NCBI GenBank assembly: GCA_030426955.1
Contig: JAUHXS010000003.1
Coordinates: forward strand, 186,001 to 250,000
Length of the DNA: 64,000 nucleotides
Direction: 5' to 3'
DNA from: Bacteroidia bacterium
GTDB lineage: Bacteria; Bacteroidota; Bacteroidia; Chitinophagales; JAUHXS01
Each line of letters begins with the position of its first letter. Positions within the stretch are counted from its first letter, which is position 1. The position numbers and the translations under genes were made by a program. Of the stretch, positions 35,560-44,245 are shown one piece after another. The notes beneath the pieces were generated by a model. The model did not search any database. It saw only the letters and a list, made by a program, of their open reading frames with translations, and was not told where the DNA came from.

Positions 35560-38133
35560 ATGTTTAGAAAGGCTTGTTTTATTATTTTCATTTCTGCAAC
35601 TAATATGCTACTTGCCCAACCGCAAGCAATTTGGGATAGCACTTATGGAGGACCTAGTAACGAACAATCTATGAATGCAATTATAGATGTTGATGGGAAT
35701 TATGTTTTTGTTGGTTGGACAACATCTTCAGGAGGAGATATTGCTGATTATAATGGTGGCTCTTATGATGCCTGGGTAACTAGAGTGAATCGCAATAACG
35801 GTGCAATAATTTGGCAAAACACTCTTGGCGGAGATGGCTTTGATCAAGGGCTTGATATTATCTCTCTTCAAGATGGCAATTTGCTGATGTTAGGAAGAGT
35901 ATCTGGTAGCGCTGGAGGAGATATACATAATTATCATGGAAGTGATGATATATGGTTGGTAAAGCTTGATCTTTCTACAGGAGATACCATTTGGACGAAT
36001 TGTTACGGAGGAAGTGGTGGAGAGTTTTCTGCTAATTTTATACAACATACAGATGGGTCTATTTACGTTACAGGATATACCGCTACAAACAACGGCACTG
36101 GGGATGTGCCAATATTTAAAGGTGGCTTTAGAGATGCATGGGTCATTAAGGTTAGCGAAGCAGATGGTTTGTTAGATTGGGCTGTTGCATTAGGCGGTAC
36201 TTCTACAGGAGGTATTGCGGGGAGTGGAAATGACAATGGATATGACATATTAGAGTTAGCAGATGGCAATGTGATCATGGTTGGGCATACAACTACGAAC
36301 AATAATAACGATGTAAGTGGATTTCATTATGATGGCGGTATGTTTGCAAGAGCAGATGTGTGGGCAGTAAAGCTTGATCATAATAATGGTGCTATTCTTG
36401 ATGAGAAGTGTTTTGGAGGAGATTTAAACGAGCAAGCGCCGTTAGGTACAGTTGTAAATGATTCTGTTTTAGTGGTAACTTGCACTTCCCCATCTATCAA
36501 TGGTGATGCCTATAGTAATAATGGGGGCGATGACTTTTTTGCATTTGCATTAAATACGAATACTTGGGATACCTTGTGGGCAAGGTGCTATGGAGGATCT
36601 ATATCTGATAAGCCGAGTAATATTTTATATGTAGAAAAGGATACATCCGTATTATTAATCGGAGGTACATATTCATCAGACGGATATGTGCATAATAGTA
36701 ATGGGTGGGCAGACGTGTGGGTAGTCAAGATCAATCCTTTGACGGGTGATACCATTTGGACCAATGCCTATGGCGGGTATAGCCTAGATCAACCACTCAC
36801 TACACCAATTAGGTATTATGCTAACAAGACATGTCAGGAGGATATCGCTATTATGTCTTTCAGTCGTTCAGATTCAGCAAGCGGGAGTAAGTCTGAAGAC
36901 AATCCTCCTGGGCTTGGTACGACAAATATGGCAGGTTGGTTGATCAAGATTGACCTAGAAGGAAATCTATTATGGGATAAAACAATTGCTTCTAATGGTC
37001 CTTCTGGAGAGCAACCTAGAGGAGTATTGCCTGAGGCTAATGGAGACTACTTGGCATGGTTTGCATACTCATCTAATGATTCCGGAGCATATAAAACCGC
37101 GCCTCAAATTGGAGGAAATGATTATTGGATTGTCAAGCTCAGCTTTGATCATATTCAAAGCCAGCTAGATATTCAAGATAATGGCCCTGTTTGTGATTCA
37201 AATCTCACATTTATAGTGCTAGATCAAGATAGTAGCTCGGAGCCTATATCTAGATATTATTGGAACTTTGATGATATAATCAACAATACAGATTCGGGAG
37301 TATCTGTAGATCATCTTTTTTCAGATACCGGGGCATATCAAATTCGACTGATTAAGGAAAAGGATTGTGCTTTAGATACTGTATTCAAGTCAATCAATAT
37401 ATCTCCACTGTTATCTGTAAATATACCAAACGATACAATTTATTGTCAGCCTCAATCATTAGAAATCCAGACGTTTCTGGATGAGGCACAACACTTATGG
37501 TCGACCGGAGATTCGTCATCATCTATAACAATAACTGCAGCTGGAACATACTGGGTAAATATATTTATTGATTCAAGTTGTCAAACAACGGATAGTTTTA
37601 ATGTTATTGAGCTCATTCAAGCTTCGCAAAAGATATTGGGGGATACTACAATTTACATAGGAGATACATTGGAATATGAATTAAGTACATTTGAGGTATT
37701 CGATCCATTTTGGAATTCGAGTGAAGTCTCTATCAATTGTGATTCCTGTCACAACATTTCTATTTGCCCTATTCTAGATCATAGTGTATTGATCTTAAAC
37801 TGGATGGATAGCAATTCTTGTGAATACTATGATACGGCAACTATCAATGTTTTATTAAGGGAGCCTTTTCTCCCTAATGTTGTTGGTGTTTCTAGCAGTA
37901 TAAATAATTCTTTTGGTTTAAACCTTGTGAAAGGCATCAGCAATTACGAAATGGAAATATTTGATCGAAGAGGAGAACTTGTTTTTGAAAGTACAAATCC
38001 TAGTGAACGATGGAGAGGTTTTAAGTATAATAATCTAGAAATAGCCACGAATGTCTATACGTATGCTATTTCTTTCGAAACGTCAGATGGAAAAGTACAG
38101 CAGCTAAAAGGAAATGTTACTGTTTTAGATTAG
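35560..38133 (+). CDS. Secreted beta-propeller/PKD protein with T9SS type B sorting domain
   Basis: An 857-residue exported protein with signal peptide ending in LLAQP. Residues about 20-510 hold at least six copies of a unit of about 55-75 residues with the form DxWVxK[LVI]-x-x-x-x-GxxxWxxxYGG (for example DIWLVKLDLSTGDTIWTNCY and DVWVVKINPLTGDTIWTNAY), so this is a multi-blade propeller. A PKD domain (YYWNFDDIINNTDSG) and an Ig-like domain follow. The C-terminus NSFGLNLVKGISNYEMEIFD to GNVTVLD is the type B sorting domain. The 3' end stops 5 bp from the convergent LolA-like gene. Confidence 0.83.
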   Translation: MFRKACFIIFISATNMLLAQPQAIWDSTYGGPSNEQSMNAIIDVDGNYVFVGWTTSSGGDIADYNGGSYDAWVTRVNRNNGAIIWQNTLGGDGFDQGLDIISLQDGNLLMLGRVSGSAGGDIHNYHGSDDIWLVKLDLSTGDTIWTNCYGGSGGEFSANFIQHTDGSIYVTGYTATNNGTGDVPIFKGGFRDAWVIKVSEADGLLDWAVALGGTSTGGIAGSGNDNGYDILELADGNVIMVGHTTTNNNNDVSGFHYDGGMFARADVWAVKLDHNNGAILDEKCFGGDLNEQAPLGTVVNDSVLVVTCTSPSINGDAYSNNGGDDFFAFALNTNTWDTLWARCYGGSISDKPSNILYVEKDTSVLLIGGTYSSDGYVHNSNGWADVWVVKINPLTGDTIWTNAYGGYSLDQPLTTPIRYYANKTCQEDIAIMSFSRSDSASGSKSEDNPPGLGTTNMAGWLIKIDLEGNLLWDKTIASNGPSGEQPRGVLPEANGDYLAWFAYSSNDSGAYKTAPQIGGNDYWIVKLSFDHIQSQLDIQDNGPVCDSNLTFIVLDQDSSSEPISRYYWNFDDIINNTDSGVSVDHLFSDTGAYQIRLIKEKDCALDTVFKSINISPLLSVNIPNDTIYCQPQSLEIQTFLDEAQHLWSTGDSSSSITITAAGTYWVNIFIDSSCQTTDSFNVIELIQASQKILGDTTIYIGDTLEYELSTFEVFDPFWNSSEVSINCDSCHNISICPILDHSVLILNWMDSNSCEYYDTATINVLLREPFLPNVVGVSSSINNSFGLNLVKGISNYEMEIFDRRGELVFESTNPSERWRGFKYNNLEIATNVYTYAISFETSDGKVQQLKGNVTVLD

Positions 38134-38138
38134 GCTGG

Positions 38139-38879
38139 CTACTTTTTCAAAGAAGCTTTAGAAAAAAGGTATTCTGGGATGTCTTGATTGAACTTTATAT
38201 CGGTGATAATAAATTCAGTTCCTTCTCCATTTTTTAACATGTCTTTGTACGTCATTTTTCGAGGAAACCACCTACCGTCAATTTGGGCTACATCAGACAA
38301 CTCAGTTTTTTTAAGCAATTGTCCACTTTTAGCATACATTTCTTGTTTTAGAGGGATATAACGCTCTTGATCAATCCACATTTTTTGTTTTTGATAAGCG
38401 ATATCTTCCGTTTTTGCAGTTAGTTCGAGTACCCAACATTTTCTGGCGTTAACTTGATCCTCCTCCGTTACCTTTACGTTATAAATATCGGCAAGCGTTT
38501 TGTCTTCCATCATGTCTTCATAAGACAAGTCAGAGCCCATGACTGATTGTCTCAACATATGACCAGAAAGCTGTATAATACGATCAGAAGATGGGGAGTA
38601 TATCCAAAGTTGATCATCTAGTTTTAGCATTTTGGTGCCCGCCTCTCGAGCAGGAGATAAGTACTCAGTCAGTGATTTTTCAATTCCCACAGACCAGCCT
38701 TTTGATTCAATAACTCTATCTTGTCTCTTGCCATGTACAACCATCTTAGACTGTATAATACGATTATCCGATGCCATGTTTTGGTCTACCTTTTCTAGTA
38801 TTGTTTTCCCGTCGGGGTAGTTTTGTGCAAATGCAGAAAATGTAATTAGTAGTATGCTAGTTAATAGTTTATAGTTCAT
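38139..38879 (-). CDS. LolA-like outer-membrane lipoprotein-sorting protein
   Basis: A 246-residue periplasmic protein. The signal peptide MNYKLLTSILLITFSAFA is followed by a LolA/LolB-like half-barrel (IIQSKMVVHGKRQDRVIES, KMWIDQERYIPLKQEMYAKSG). This COG2834-type family carries lipids or lipoproteins between membranes; members next to FtsX-type ABC genes are generally thought to be the soluble carriers. It is the last gene of the TetR-barrel-ATPase-permease-permease-carrier set. The first seven codons and the start codon lie inside a heptanucleotide array. Confidence 0.85.
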   Translation of the reverse strand: MNYKLLTSILLITFSAFAQNYPDGKTILEKVDQNMASDNRIIQSKMVVHGKRQDRVIESKGWSVGIEKSLTEYLSPAREAGTKMLKLDDQLWIYSPSSDRIIQLSGHMLRQSVMGSDLSYEDMMEDKTLADIYNVKVTEEDQVNARKCWVLELTAKTEDIAYQKQKMWIDQERYIPLKQEMYAKSGQLLKKTELSDVAQIDGRWFPRKMTYKDMLKNGEGTEFIITDIKFNQDIPEYLFSKASLKK

Positions 38880-38927
38880 AGTTGTATTATCTTTTAATTT
38901 TTAAATCTTCTAATTTGCAATCAACTA
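38858..38927. repeat. Heptanucleotide array, 10 units, between permease and LolA-like gene
   Basis: In one 7-nt phase: TAGTTAA, TAGTTTA, TAGTTCA and TAGTTGT (38858-38885), then units such as TTTAATT, TTTAAAT and TCAACTA to 38927. It covers the stop codon of the permease gene, the whole 45-bp spacer, the LolA-like start codon and its first seven codons. Confidence 0.82.
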
Positions 38928-40199
38928 AACCTCAAGTTCTTTGAATAGTTGTGCTGTTTGCCTTTTAAAAATACCGATTCCTGATAATGCATTACCTAAT
39001 ACAATTGCAATAATTCCTGGAATAAACCCAATGTAGTAAGCTTCTGATGTGATTTTTGCCCGATGAACACTTGGGAGCATCATAGAAGAATTTTTCAGCT
39101 CATTACTAAAGTCAATTCCATATTCTTGAAGATAAAGAGATATGGCTAAACCCAGACATGTTCCAACGCCTGAGCCAATGATCCCTATCATCAAAGCCTC
39201 AATAAGAATGGTTCCAAAAATGTGTTTCTTTTCTTCGCCTAATGCTAGCCTAACGCCAAATTCAGCATATCTTCTCAATCCTCCCAATAGTCCAGTGTTC
39301 CACAAAACAATAGACATAGCGAATATAAATATAGACATCATTATGAACGACATATACTTCGATTGATCCAATAAGCTTCCAAGGTTATTTTGTTCTTTTA
39401 GCCTAAACATAATCGGTGAAAACTCATCTCCTTCATTGTGGTATGAAGTATTAAAGGCTTTAGTAATTGTTTCCGCACTCTCATCATGGTATTGCCCATC
39501 TTTAAAAAAGCCTAACAGCTCTCCTGCCGCATCTTGCATGTCCAGCATACGCTGTGCATCAACTATATCTATCAAAACAGACCCTTTGTCTAGTCCTGAG
39601 TTCCCAAAGCTTACCGTTCCTGCTAATGTAAAATTTTGAAATGCCATGCTCCCATTAGCCGTTGAACTAAATAGCGTAAAATCATTGCCTATATCAAGTC
39701 CTAATTTTTTTGCAAAAGCATCGCTCAATAAGGCATCTCCATTTTTTGCTGGCATTAAACCACTTACTATTGACTTTTGAATATTCATTCGCTCAGGTTC
39801 TTTGGAGTCCGATGACAAAAAGTCAATGGCTTGACCAACCGTTGGTCCTTGCGCTTTGGTTTCTCCATTGTTATCAGGAACATCAAGTAATCCTGCAAAG
39901 TGAATGCGTTCTGCCCAGTCGATCTTTGGGTATTTTTGTCGCAGTTCGTTTTTCAGCTTAGAAACGTCTAGTAGGCATAAATCATTAGGCATTTGTTTAT
40001 TGTTTTCAGCATAAGCCTTAGTCATTACCTTAACATGACCTGTCATAAAGTTGGCACTCATATCAATGGCATCACCAAGTATGCCTTTTATAAAGGTGCT
40101 TAAGATAATGGTCAACATTACGCCTATACTTACAATAATAATCGGCAGTAGGCTTCTACTTCGATCTCGTAGTATTCCTTTGAATAAGAACTTTATCAT
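38925..40199 (-). CDS. ABC transporter permease, FtsX/LolC-E type (first)
   Basis: A 424-residue inner-membrane protein: one N-terminal membrane helix (SLLPIIIVSIGVMLTIILSTFI), a large periplasmic MacB-PCD-like domain, and three C-terminal helices near residues 285-410, the last ended by GIGIFKRQTAQLFKELEV. This 1+3 layout is that of LolC/LolE/MacB permeases, which use ATP to lift lipoproteins or small molecules from the inner membrane instead of moving them through a channel. It follows the second permease by 43 bp. Confidence 0.88.
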   Translation of the reverse strand: MIKFLFKGILRDRSRSLLPIIIVSIGVMLTIILSTFIKGILGDAIDMSANFMTGHVKVMTKAYAENNKQMPNDLCLLDVSKLKNELRQKYPKIDWAERIHFAGLLDVPDNNGETKAQGPTVGQAIDFLSSDSKEPERMNIQKSIVSGLMPAKNGDALLSDAFAKKLGLDIGNDFTLFSSTANGSMAFQNFTLAGTVSFGNSGLDKGSVLIDIVDAQRMLDMQDAAGELLGFFKDGQYHDESAETITKAFNTSYHNEGDEFSPIMFRLKEQNNLGSLLDQSKYMSFIMMSIFIFAMSIVLWNTGLLGGLRRYAEFGVRLALGEEKKHIFGTILIEALMIGIIGSGVGTCLGLAISLYLQEYGIDFSNELKNSSMMLPSVHRAKITSEAYYIGFIPGIIAIVLGNALSGIGIFKRQTAQLFKELEV

Positions 40200-40211
40200 T
40201 TCTTTTTAGTT

Positions 40212-40238
40212 TTAAACCACCCCTTATCCCCCCTCTGG
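40212..40238. repeat. Partial copy of the GC-rich palindromic repeat
   Basis: CCACCCCTTATCCCCCCTC resembles the left end of the repeats at 42158 and 43388 (CCACCCCTTAGCCCCTCC). It lies in the 43-bp gap between the two permease genes. It lacks the palindromic core and is a remnant or half copy. Confidence 0.6.
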
Positions 40239-40242
40239 GTGA

Positions 40243-41394
40243 TTATTGTATTTTCCCTTTTAAAGCATCTGTTGGTTTCATTTTAGCAATTTTTCTTGCT
40301 GGAATAAAGCTTACAATAGTGGCACATATTACGACAATAAGAACTGTACTTAAAATAAGGCTTATAGTATATGAAGGAATCAATGAATCTGCTATAGACA
40401 TGCCTACTTCCGAAGCATCAGCTACCATAGGAATTCCACCTGCTTTGTTGACTAAATACAAAATTGGTGCTCCATAAGCAAAAGCCAAGATTGCTGCCAA
40501 AATGCTATTAAACCCTCCTTCGATAGTAAAAAGCATGACAACCTTCCACCTTGTCATGCCTAGTGCAATATAAGTTCCAATTTCTTTTTGTCGTCGAAAT
40601 ACAGATAGAACTTGCGTGTCAAAGACTGCTAATAATGCTAGAACTAATAGCAAAATATATATAATGCTATTACCCGCTTTTTTCGCTTCAATCATATTAT
40701 CAATATCCATTAATAGAAAGTCTAGATCTTTATATACCCACTCATCTGTTGAGCTAATGCTTTTGTTGGTACTTAATACAATTATAGTAGCCTCGCTTTT
40801 TAAATTCATCATTTTTTGCAGTTGTTCTAGCCCAATCCAAACTTGACCATTATCTGTAGAAGGAACGGTATTGTTGAAAATCTCAATAACTTCCACCTGT
40901 ATAGCATCAAAAGTTCCGTTTACATCTCGCCATCGGATGATCGTTTTATCACCTATTTTAAGACCCGTCGTTTCTGACATTTGGGTTCCTATAGCAATAG
41001 GAATGTTATCTTCTGAATACTGTAGTTTTGAAGAAGGAATATTTATGATGTTTTGATCGCTTTTAATTCCTTTGAGCTGCACACTCATCATTCTTCCTTC
41101 AGGATATATAGATGCTTGAGTGATCAATATTGGAGCCCCGGTAATACCTTCTGGAATAATACTATGGGCTTCTTTTAAGGAAAAGGGATCATATGGGTCA
41201 TATTTATGATGCCAAAGTTGCCCTTTGCCATACTCCCACTCTATGGTATCCTTTTTAGCTTGCTTTTGCCATCCATCCATCAGACCATTTAAAAAGATAA
41301 TCGCTAAATAAGCAAATGAAAGTGCAAATACATTGAGCCAGGTTCGTAGTCCTGCGCCAAGTAGGTTCCTTAAAGCTAGTTTTAGAGTTGTCAT
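40243..41394 (-). CDS. ABC transporter permease, FtsX/LolC-E type (second)
   Basis: A 383-residue inner-membrane protein with the same 1+3 helix layout as its neighbour: an N-terminal helix (TWLNVFALSFAYLAIIFL), a periplasmic domain, then helices near residues 245-375 and the FtsX-type end FIPARKIAKMKPTDALKG. Together with the first permease it should form a heterodimer driven by the ATPase at 41440-42138. ASEVGMSIADSLIPSYTI is the last periplasmic loop. Confidence 0.88.
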   Translation of the reverse strand: MTTLKLALRNLLGAGLRTWLNVFALSFAYLAIIFLNGLMDGWQKQAKKDTIEWEYGKGQLWHHKYDPYDPFSLKEAHSIIPEGITGAPILITQASIYPEGRMMSVQLKGIKSDQNIINIPSSKLQYSEDNIPIAIGTQMSETTGLKIGDKTIIRWRDVNGTFDAIQVEVIEIFNNTVPSTDNGQVWIGLEQLQKMMNLKSEATIIVLSTNKSISSTDEWVYKDLDFLLMDIDNMIEAKKAGNSIIYILLLVLALLAVFDTQVLSVFRRQKEIGTYIALGMTRWKVVMLFTIEGGFNSILAAILAFAYGAPILYLVNKAGGIPMVADASEVGMSIADSLIPSYTISLILSTVLIVVICATIVSFIPARKIAKMKPTDALKGKIQ

Positions 41395-41397
41395 TTT

Positions 41398-41460
41398 TAG
41401 TTTATAATTGATAGTTCATAATTAATTCTAAACTAGAAACTATAGACTAGTAATTAGTTG
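41398..41460. repeat. Heptanucleotide array, 9 units, between ABC ATPase and permease
   Basis: Nine units in one phase, among them TAGTTTA, TAATTGA, TAGTTCA, TAATTAA, CTAGAAA, CTATAGA and CTAGTAA. The array fills the 45-bp gap and reaches the last codons and stop of the ATPase gene. TAGTTTA and TAGTTCA also occur in the 38858 array, and TCTAAACTAGAAAC is shared with the 45411 array. Confidence 0.85.
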
Positions 41461-42138
41461 ATCTTTGTCGATTTTGCCATCTTTTAAATGAACCATTCTT
41501 CTTAAGTATTTCATTACTTTTTCATCGTGAGTGGAAAAAATAAAAGTAGTATCCAATTCTTTATTCAACTCAACCATCGTTTGCAAGATGTGGTGTGAAT
41601 TTTCTGAATCTAGATTAGCTGTAGGCTCATCTGCCAATAGAATATCCGGTTTTTTTACCATAGCTCTGGCAATAGCAACACGTTGACTTTGTCCACCCGA
41701 AAGCTGTGCCGGCTTTGACTTTACTTTGTCTGTTAGGCCAACCCACTCCAATGCATCCATCACGGCTTTTTTTCTCTCAGATGTAGACTTGTCCTGAAGC
41801 AATAAGGCAAACTCAACATTTTCATAAACAGTATAAACAGGAAGCAGGTTGTATGATTGAAATATAAAACCAATGTGTTTATTTCTAAGCTCAGCCGATT
41901 CTCCGTGACTTAACTGAGACACGTTTTTGTCCATAACAGTTGCCTCTCCTTCTGAAGGCACGTCCAGAGAGCCAAAAATATTTAAAAGCGTTGTCTTTCC
42001 TGATCCGCTGGGTCCGACTAGTCCTAAAAACTCTCCTTTGCCAATTTCCAGATTGATATCTTCCAATGCGGTGAAATATCCATTTCCTACTGGAAATTTT
42101 TTGGTCAGATTTTTTGATTTAATAATTGCTTCTTTCAT
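41440..42138 (-). CDS. ABC transporter ATP-binding protein, LolD/MacB type
   Basis: A 232-residue ATPase with Walker A GPSGSGKTT near residue 41, signature LSGGQSQRVAIARAM and Walker B ILLADEPTANLD. The LSGGQ-QRVAIARA form and length are those of the LolD/FtsE/MacB group that works with FtsX-type permeases. It powers the two permeases encoded downstream. The last five residues and the stop are written in heptad-array sequence. Confidence 0.94.
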   Translation of the reverse strand: MKEAIIKSKNLTKKFPVGNGYFTALEDINLEIGKGEFLGLVGPSGSGKTTLLNIFGSLDVPSEGEATVMDKNVSQLSHGESAELRNKHIGFIFQSYNLLPVYTVYENVEFALLLQDKSTSERKKAVMDALEWVGLTDKVKSKPAQLSGGQSQRVAIARAMVKKPDILLADEPTANLDSENSHHILQTMVELNKELDTTFIFSTHDEKVMKYLRRMVHLKDGKIDKDQLITSL

Positions 42139-42157
42139 AACGTAAATTAAAGTTTAT

Positions 42158-42213
42158 ACCACCCCTTAGCCCCTCCCTGCCTTGTCGGCAGAAAGGCTCA
42201 AGGAGGGGAATAC
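42158..42213. repeat. GC-rich palindromic repeat, copy B
   Basis: Begins ACCACCCCTTAGCCCCTCC, has the core TGCCTTGTCGGCAG, and ends AAGGAGGGGAATAC. The outer CCCCTCC / GGAGGGG and inner CTGCC / GGCAG parts can pair, giving a two-step stem-loop. It lies between the barrel gene and the ABC ATPase gene. Confidence 0.85.
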
Positions 42214-42262
42214 AGTTTTAAATTTTAATATTATTAATTTTTAAATCTTTTAATCTTAAATC
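42214..42262. repeat. Heptanucleotide array, 7 units, after the barrel gene
   Basis: Units such as AGTTTTA, AATTTTA, TAATTTT, TAAATCT, TTTAATC and TTAAATC in one phase, from the palindromic repeat to the stop codon of the barrel gene. It shares TTAATTTTTAAATCTT with the array at 38858-38927. Confidence 0.65.
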
Positions 42263-43382
42263 AATGATTATATACAACCATTAGTTGAATCCCTTTTCCT
42301 GTTAAGGCATTTACTTGATTAATATCTTGATTCCCTTGTTGAATAATTGGCGTATTAGAAGGTGTCCAAAAAGCCATAATATATCCAGTAAATTTTTTAA
42401 AATCATGTTGATAGTTTAAGAATCCCGCAACACTTTCCCCCAGCCAATCAAAATAGATCATTCCCGTCAAGTTATCAAAAAGTCCAATCGGATAAGTGGC
42501 ACTTAGCGCTGTAAAGCCGATAGGGTTTTCAAGGGCAAAAGCCTTGTCATCAAATGCGATAAAAATCTGCTCAGCAATGGTTGTTAATCCATTTCCTATG
42601 TTAAATGTATAATCTACTCCGATATTGGACATGAATTGATTATTAAATTGACCGACATCTTTTGCTTGTCTGGTATAAGAAGACTCAAACCAAAGCCCCA
42701 CACCAACATCCCATTTACCATCAATGCCAATTCTGTTTTCGGGATTGCGTGCTAGGTGTGCAGAGTCTAGTCCAAATCCTTGGGCGTTTGTTGTTCTGTT
42801 GTGATAAGACAATGCCAGTTCTCCTTTACCAAGAGGATATTGAAACCTGCCTCCCCATTCCGGAAACTTTTTATTCGTCTTAATTATTTCCCAGCCTTTT
42901 AAGTCGCTATTTCCATAAAGCCCCCAAATCCAAATATTAGCATTGTTGACAAAATAATACCTTGCCAGTGCTCCCCAAACACCATTGGTCAATTGCAAAG
43001 GGTCTCTGGGATCAATTTGATCAAACCATCTTAAGGGCCTAATCATTGAGGCAGAGCCAAAATTGATTTTCTGAAGACCGACTCTCAGTTCAAATTGTTT
43101 GGCAGAATATCTTCCCCAAGCACGAAAAGGCTGTATATCTCCATTATCAATTACAGATTCAAAAGGGTCGGCAATTATTCCACCGTAAACATTGACAGAA
43201 GCTTCAAAGTCAATTAATCTTTTATTTTTTAAAGGTATTTCATAGTTGAGTTGAGGAATATACCTTAAGCCGGTATTTAAACTATAATTACTCTCAGGAG
43301 CAAAAATACCCCAAGCAGAAGCTTGTCCTTTAAAGGTTAGATTGTTTTTTGCGTGGAGTGATGGCAAGGATAGCAATAACAT
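42261..43382 (-). CDS. Outer-membrane beta-barrel protein, DUF1302/porin-like
   Basis: About 373 residues from the ATG at 43382, with GTG at 43391 as an alternative. The frame stays open to 43715, but the extra part crosses two palindromic repeats and the TetR gene, so I reject it. The mature part begins NLTFKGQASAWGIFAPESNY. The motif ELRVGLQKINFGSASMIRP followed by LRWFDQIDPRDPLQ closely resembles DUF1302-type barrels, and the chain alternates as in transmembrane beta-strands. It is presumably the outer-membrane end of the ABC/LolA-like export system. The signal peptide is unusually short (MLLLSLPSLHA) because a repeat abuts the start. Confidence 0.8.
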   Translation of the reverse strand: MLLLSLPSLHAKNNLTFKGQASAWGIFAPESNYSLNTGLRYIPQLNYEIPLKNKRLIDFEASVNVYGGIIADPFESVIDNGDIQPFRAWGRYSAKQFELRVGLQKINFGSASMIRPLRWFDQIDPRDPLQLTNGVWGALARYYFVNNANIWIWGLYGNSDLKGWEIIKTNKKFPEWGGRFQYPLGKGELALSYHNRTTNAQGFGLDSAHLARNPENRIGIDGKWDVGVGLWFESSYTRQAKDVGQFNNQFMSNIGVDYTFNIGNGLTTIAEQIFIAFDDKAFALENPIGFTALSATYPIGLFDNLTGMIYFDWLGESVAGFLNYQHDFKKFTGYIMAFWTPSNTPIIQQGNQDINQVNALTGKGIQLMVVYNH

Positions 43383-43387
43383 AAATA

Positions 43388-43443
43388 CCACCCCTACCCC
43401 CTGCCTTGCCGGCAGGCAGGCCTCCTTTAAGGAGGGGAATACC
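43388..43443. repeat. GC-rich palindromic repeat, copy C, at the barrel gene start
   Basis: ACCACCCCTACCCCCTGCC, core TTGCCGGCAGGCAGG, end AAGGAGGGGAATACC, in the same orientation as copy B. It lies 6 bp upstream of the ATG chosen for the barrel gene and would overlap the start if the GTG at 43391 is used. Confidence 0.85.
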
Positions 43444-43581
43444 TTAGAACCAAGGCATAAAATAAGCGTGCCATGCGAATTGCCTTTCTTGATAAATGCT
43501 TTTTTGATCAGTAGGGTTAAGTAATAGAGTTGTTGTAATGAGATTTTTTTTAGTTGGATTATTACGGATAAGCTTAACTTG

Positions 43582-43630
43582 CTCCCCTCCTTGAGCCTGT
43601 CTGCCGACAAGGCAGGGAGGGGTAAGGGAT
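43582..43630. repeat. GC-rich palindromic repeat, copy D (inverted)
   Basis: CTCCCCTCCTTGAGCCTGTC, core CTGCCGACAAGGCAG, end GGAGGGGTAAGGG. It is the reverse complement of copy B with few changes, so it is inverted relative to B and C. It lies between the TetR gene and the barrel gene. Confidence 0.85.
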
Positions 43631-43656
43631 GTTGTAAATCAATATTTTCAGCAGCC

Positions 43657-44241
43657 TTATCTATCATTGCTTTTCTCCATAATACCGTAAAAGAAAAAAT
43701 GAACCAATTGTTCAATCATTTTTTCAGGACGTTTATATAGTGCTAACAGATTTTCATCGTGAGCCATCTCTGAGATCCTATTGAGGAGATACTTAATAAA
43801 GGGTACTTTCAACGATTGACTTATTTCTCCGCTTTTCTGAGCACGCTTTAGCTCTTTGATGAACATACGCTCACCTTTTTTTCGGTGTTTTTCTAAGTAC
43901 TTAACTAGCTCAGGTTCGTTTTTATAAGCATCTAAAATAAACTCCTGACTTATGTTGTGCGCGTTTTTGATTTTTTGAGTAATAGATAGATTAATTTTTT
44001 GCTCAAAGGAAATGTCTTGGGACATGATATTTTCATGTGTTTTGACCCCTTCTTGTATTAGCTCATCTAATACGGCTTTTGCTATGTCCAGTTTGTTCTC
44101 AAACCTTCTGTAAAAAGTCATTTTGCTTACTTCAGCATTTTCGCAAATCTCTTCCACACTTACCCGACTAATTCCATATTCCCAGAACAGGCTTCTTGCA
44201 GTTTCTATCAATAGGTGCTCAGACTTTGAATACGTAGGCAT
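43657..44241 (-). CDS. TetR family transcriptional regulator
   Basis: A 194-residue repressor. Residues about 8-55 are the TetR helix-turn-helix (ETARSLFWEYGISRVSVEEI ... VSKMTFYRRFENK). The C-terminal ligand domain has no recognisable specificity. A perfect 14-bp inverted repeat overlaps its own leaderless promoter, so it very likely represses itself. The barrel, ABC and LolA-like genes follow on the same strand and are likely under the same control, though palindromic repeats lie between. Confidence 0.92.
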   Translation of the reverse strand: MPTYSKSEHLLIETARSLFWEYGISRVSVEEICENAEVSKMTFYRRFENKLDIAKAVLDELIQEGVKTHENIMSQDISFEQKINLSITQKIKNAHNISQEFILDAYKNEPELVKYLEKHRKKGERMFIKELKRAQKSGEISQSLKVPFIKYLLNRISEMAHDENLLALYKRPEKMIEQLVHFFFYGIMEKSNDR

Positions 44242-44245
44242 ATTA

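Noticed and set aside
43383-43715. N-terminal extension of the barrel reading frame up to 43715
   Set aside because: It crosses two palindromic repeats, overlaps the 3' end of the TetR gene and has no protein-like composition; the frame is open by chance.
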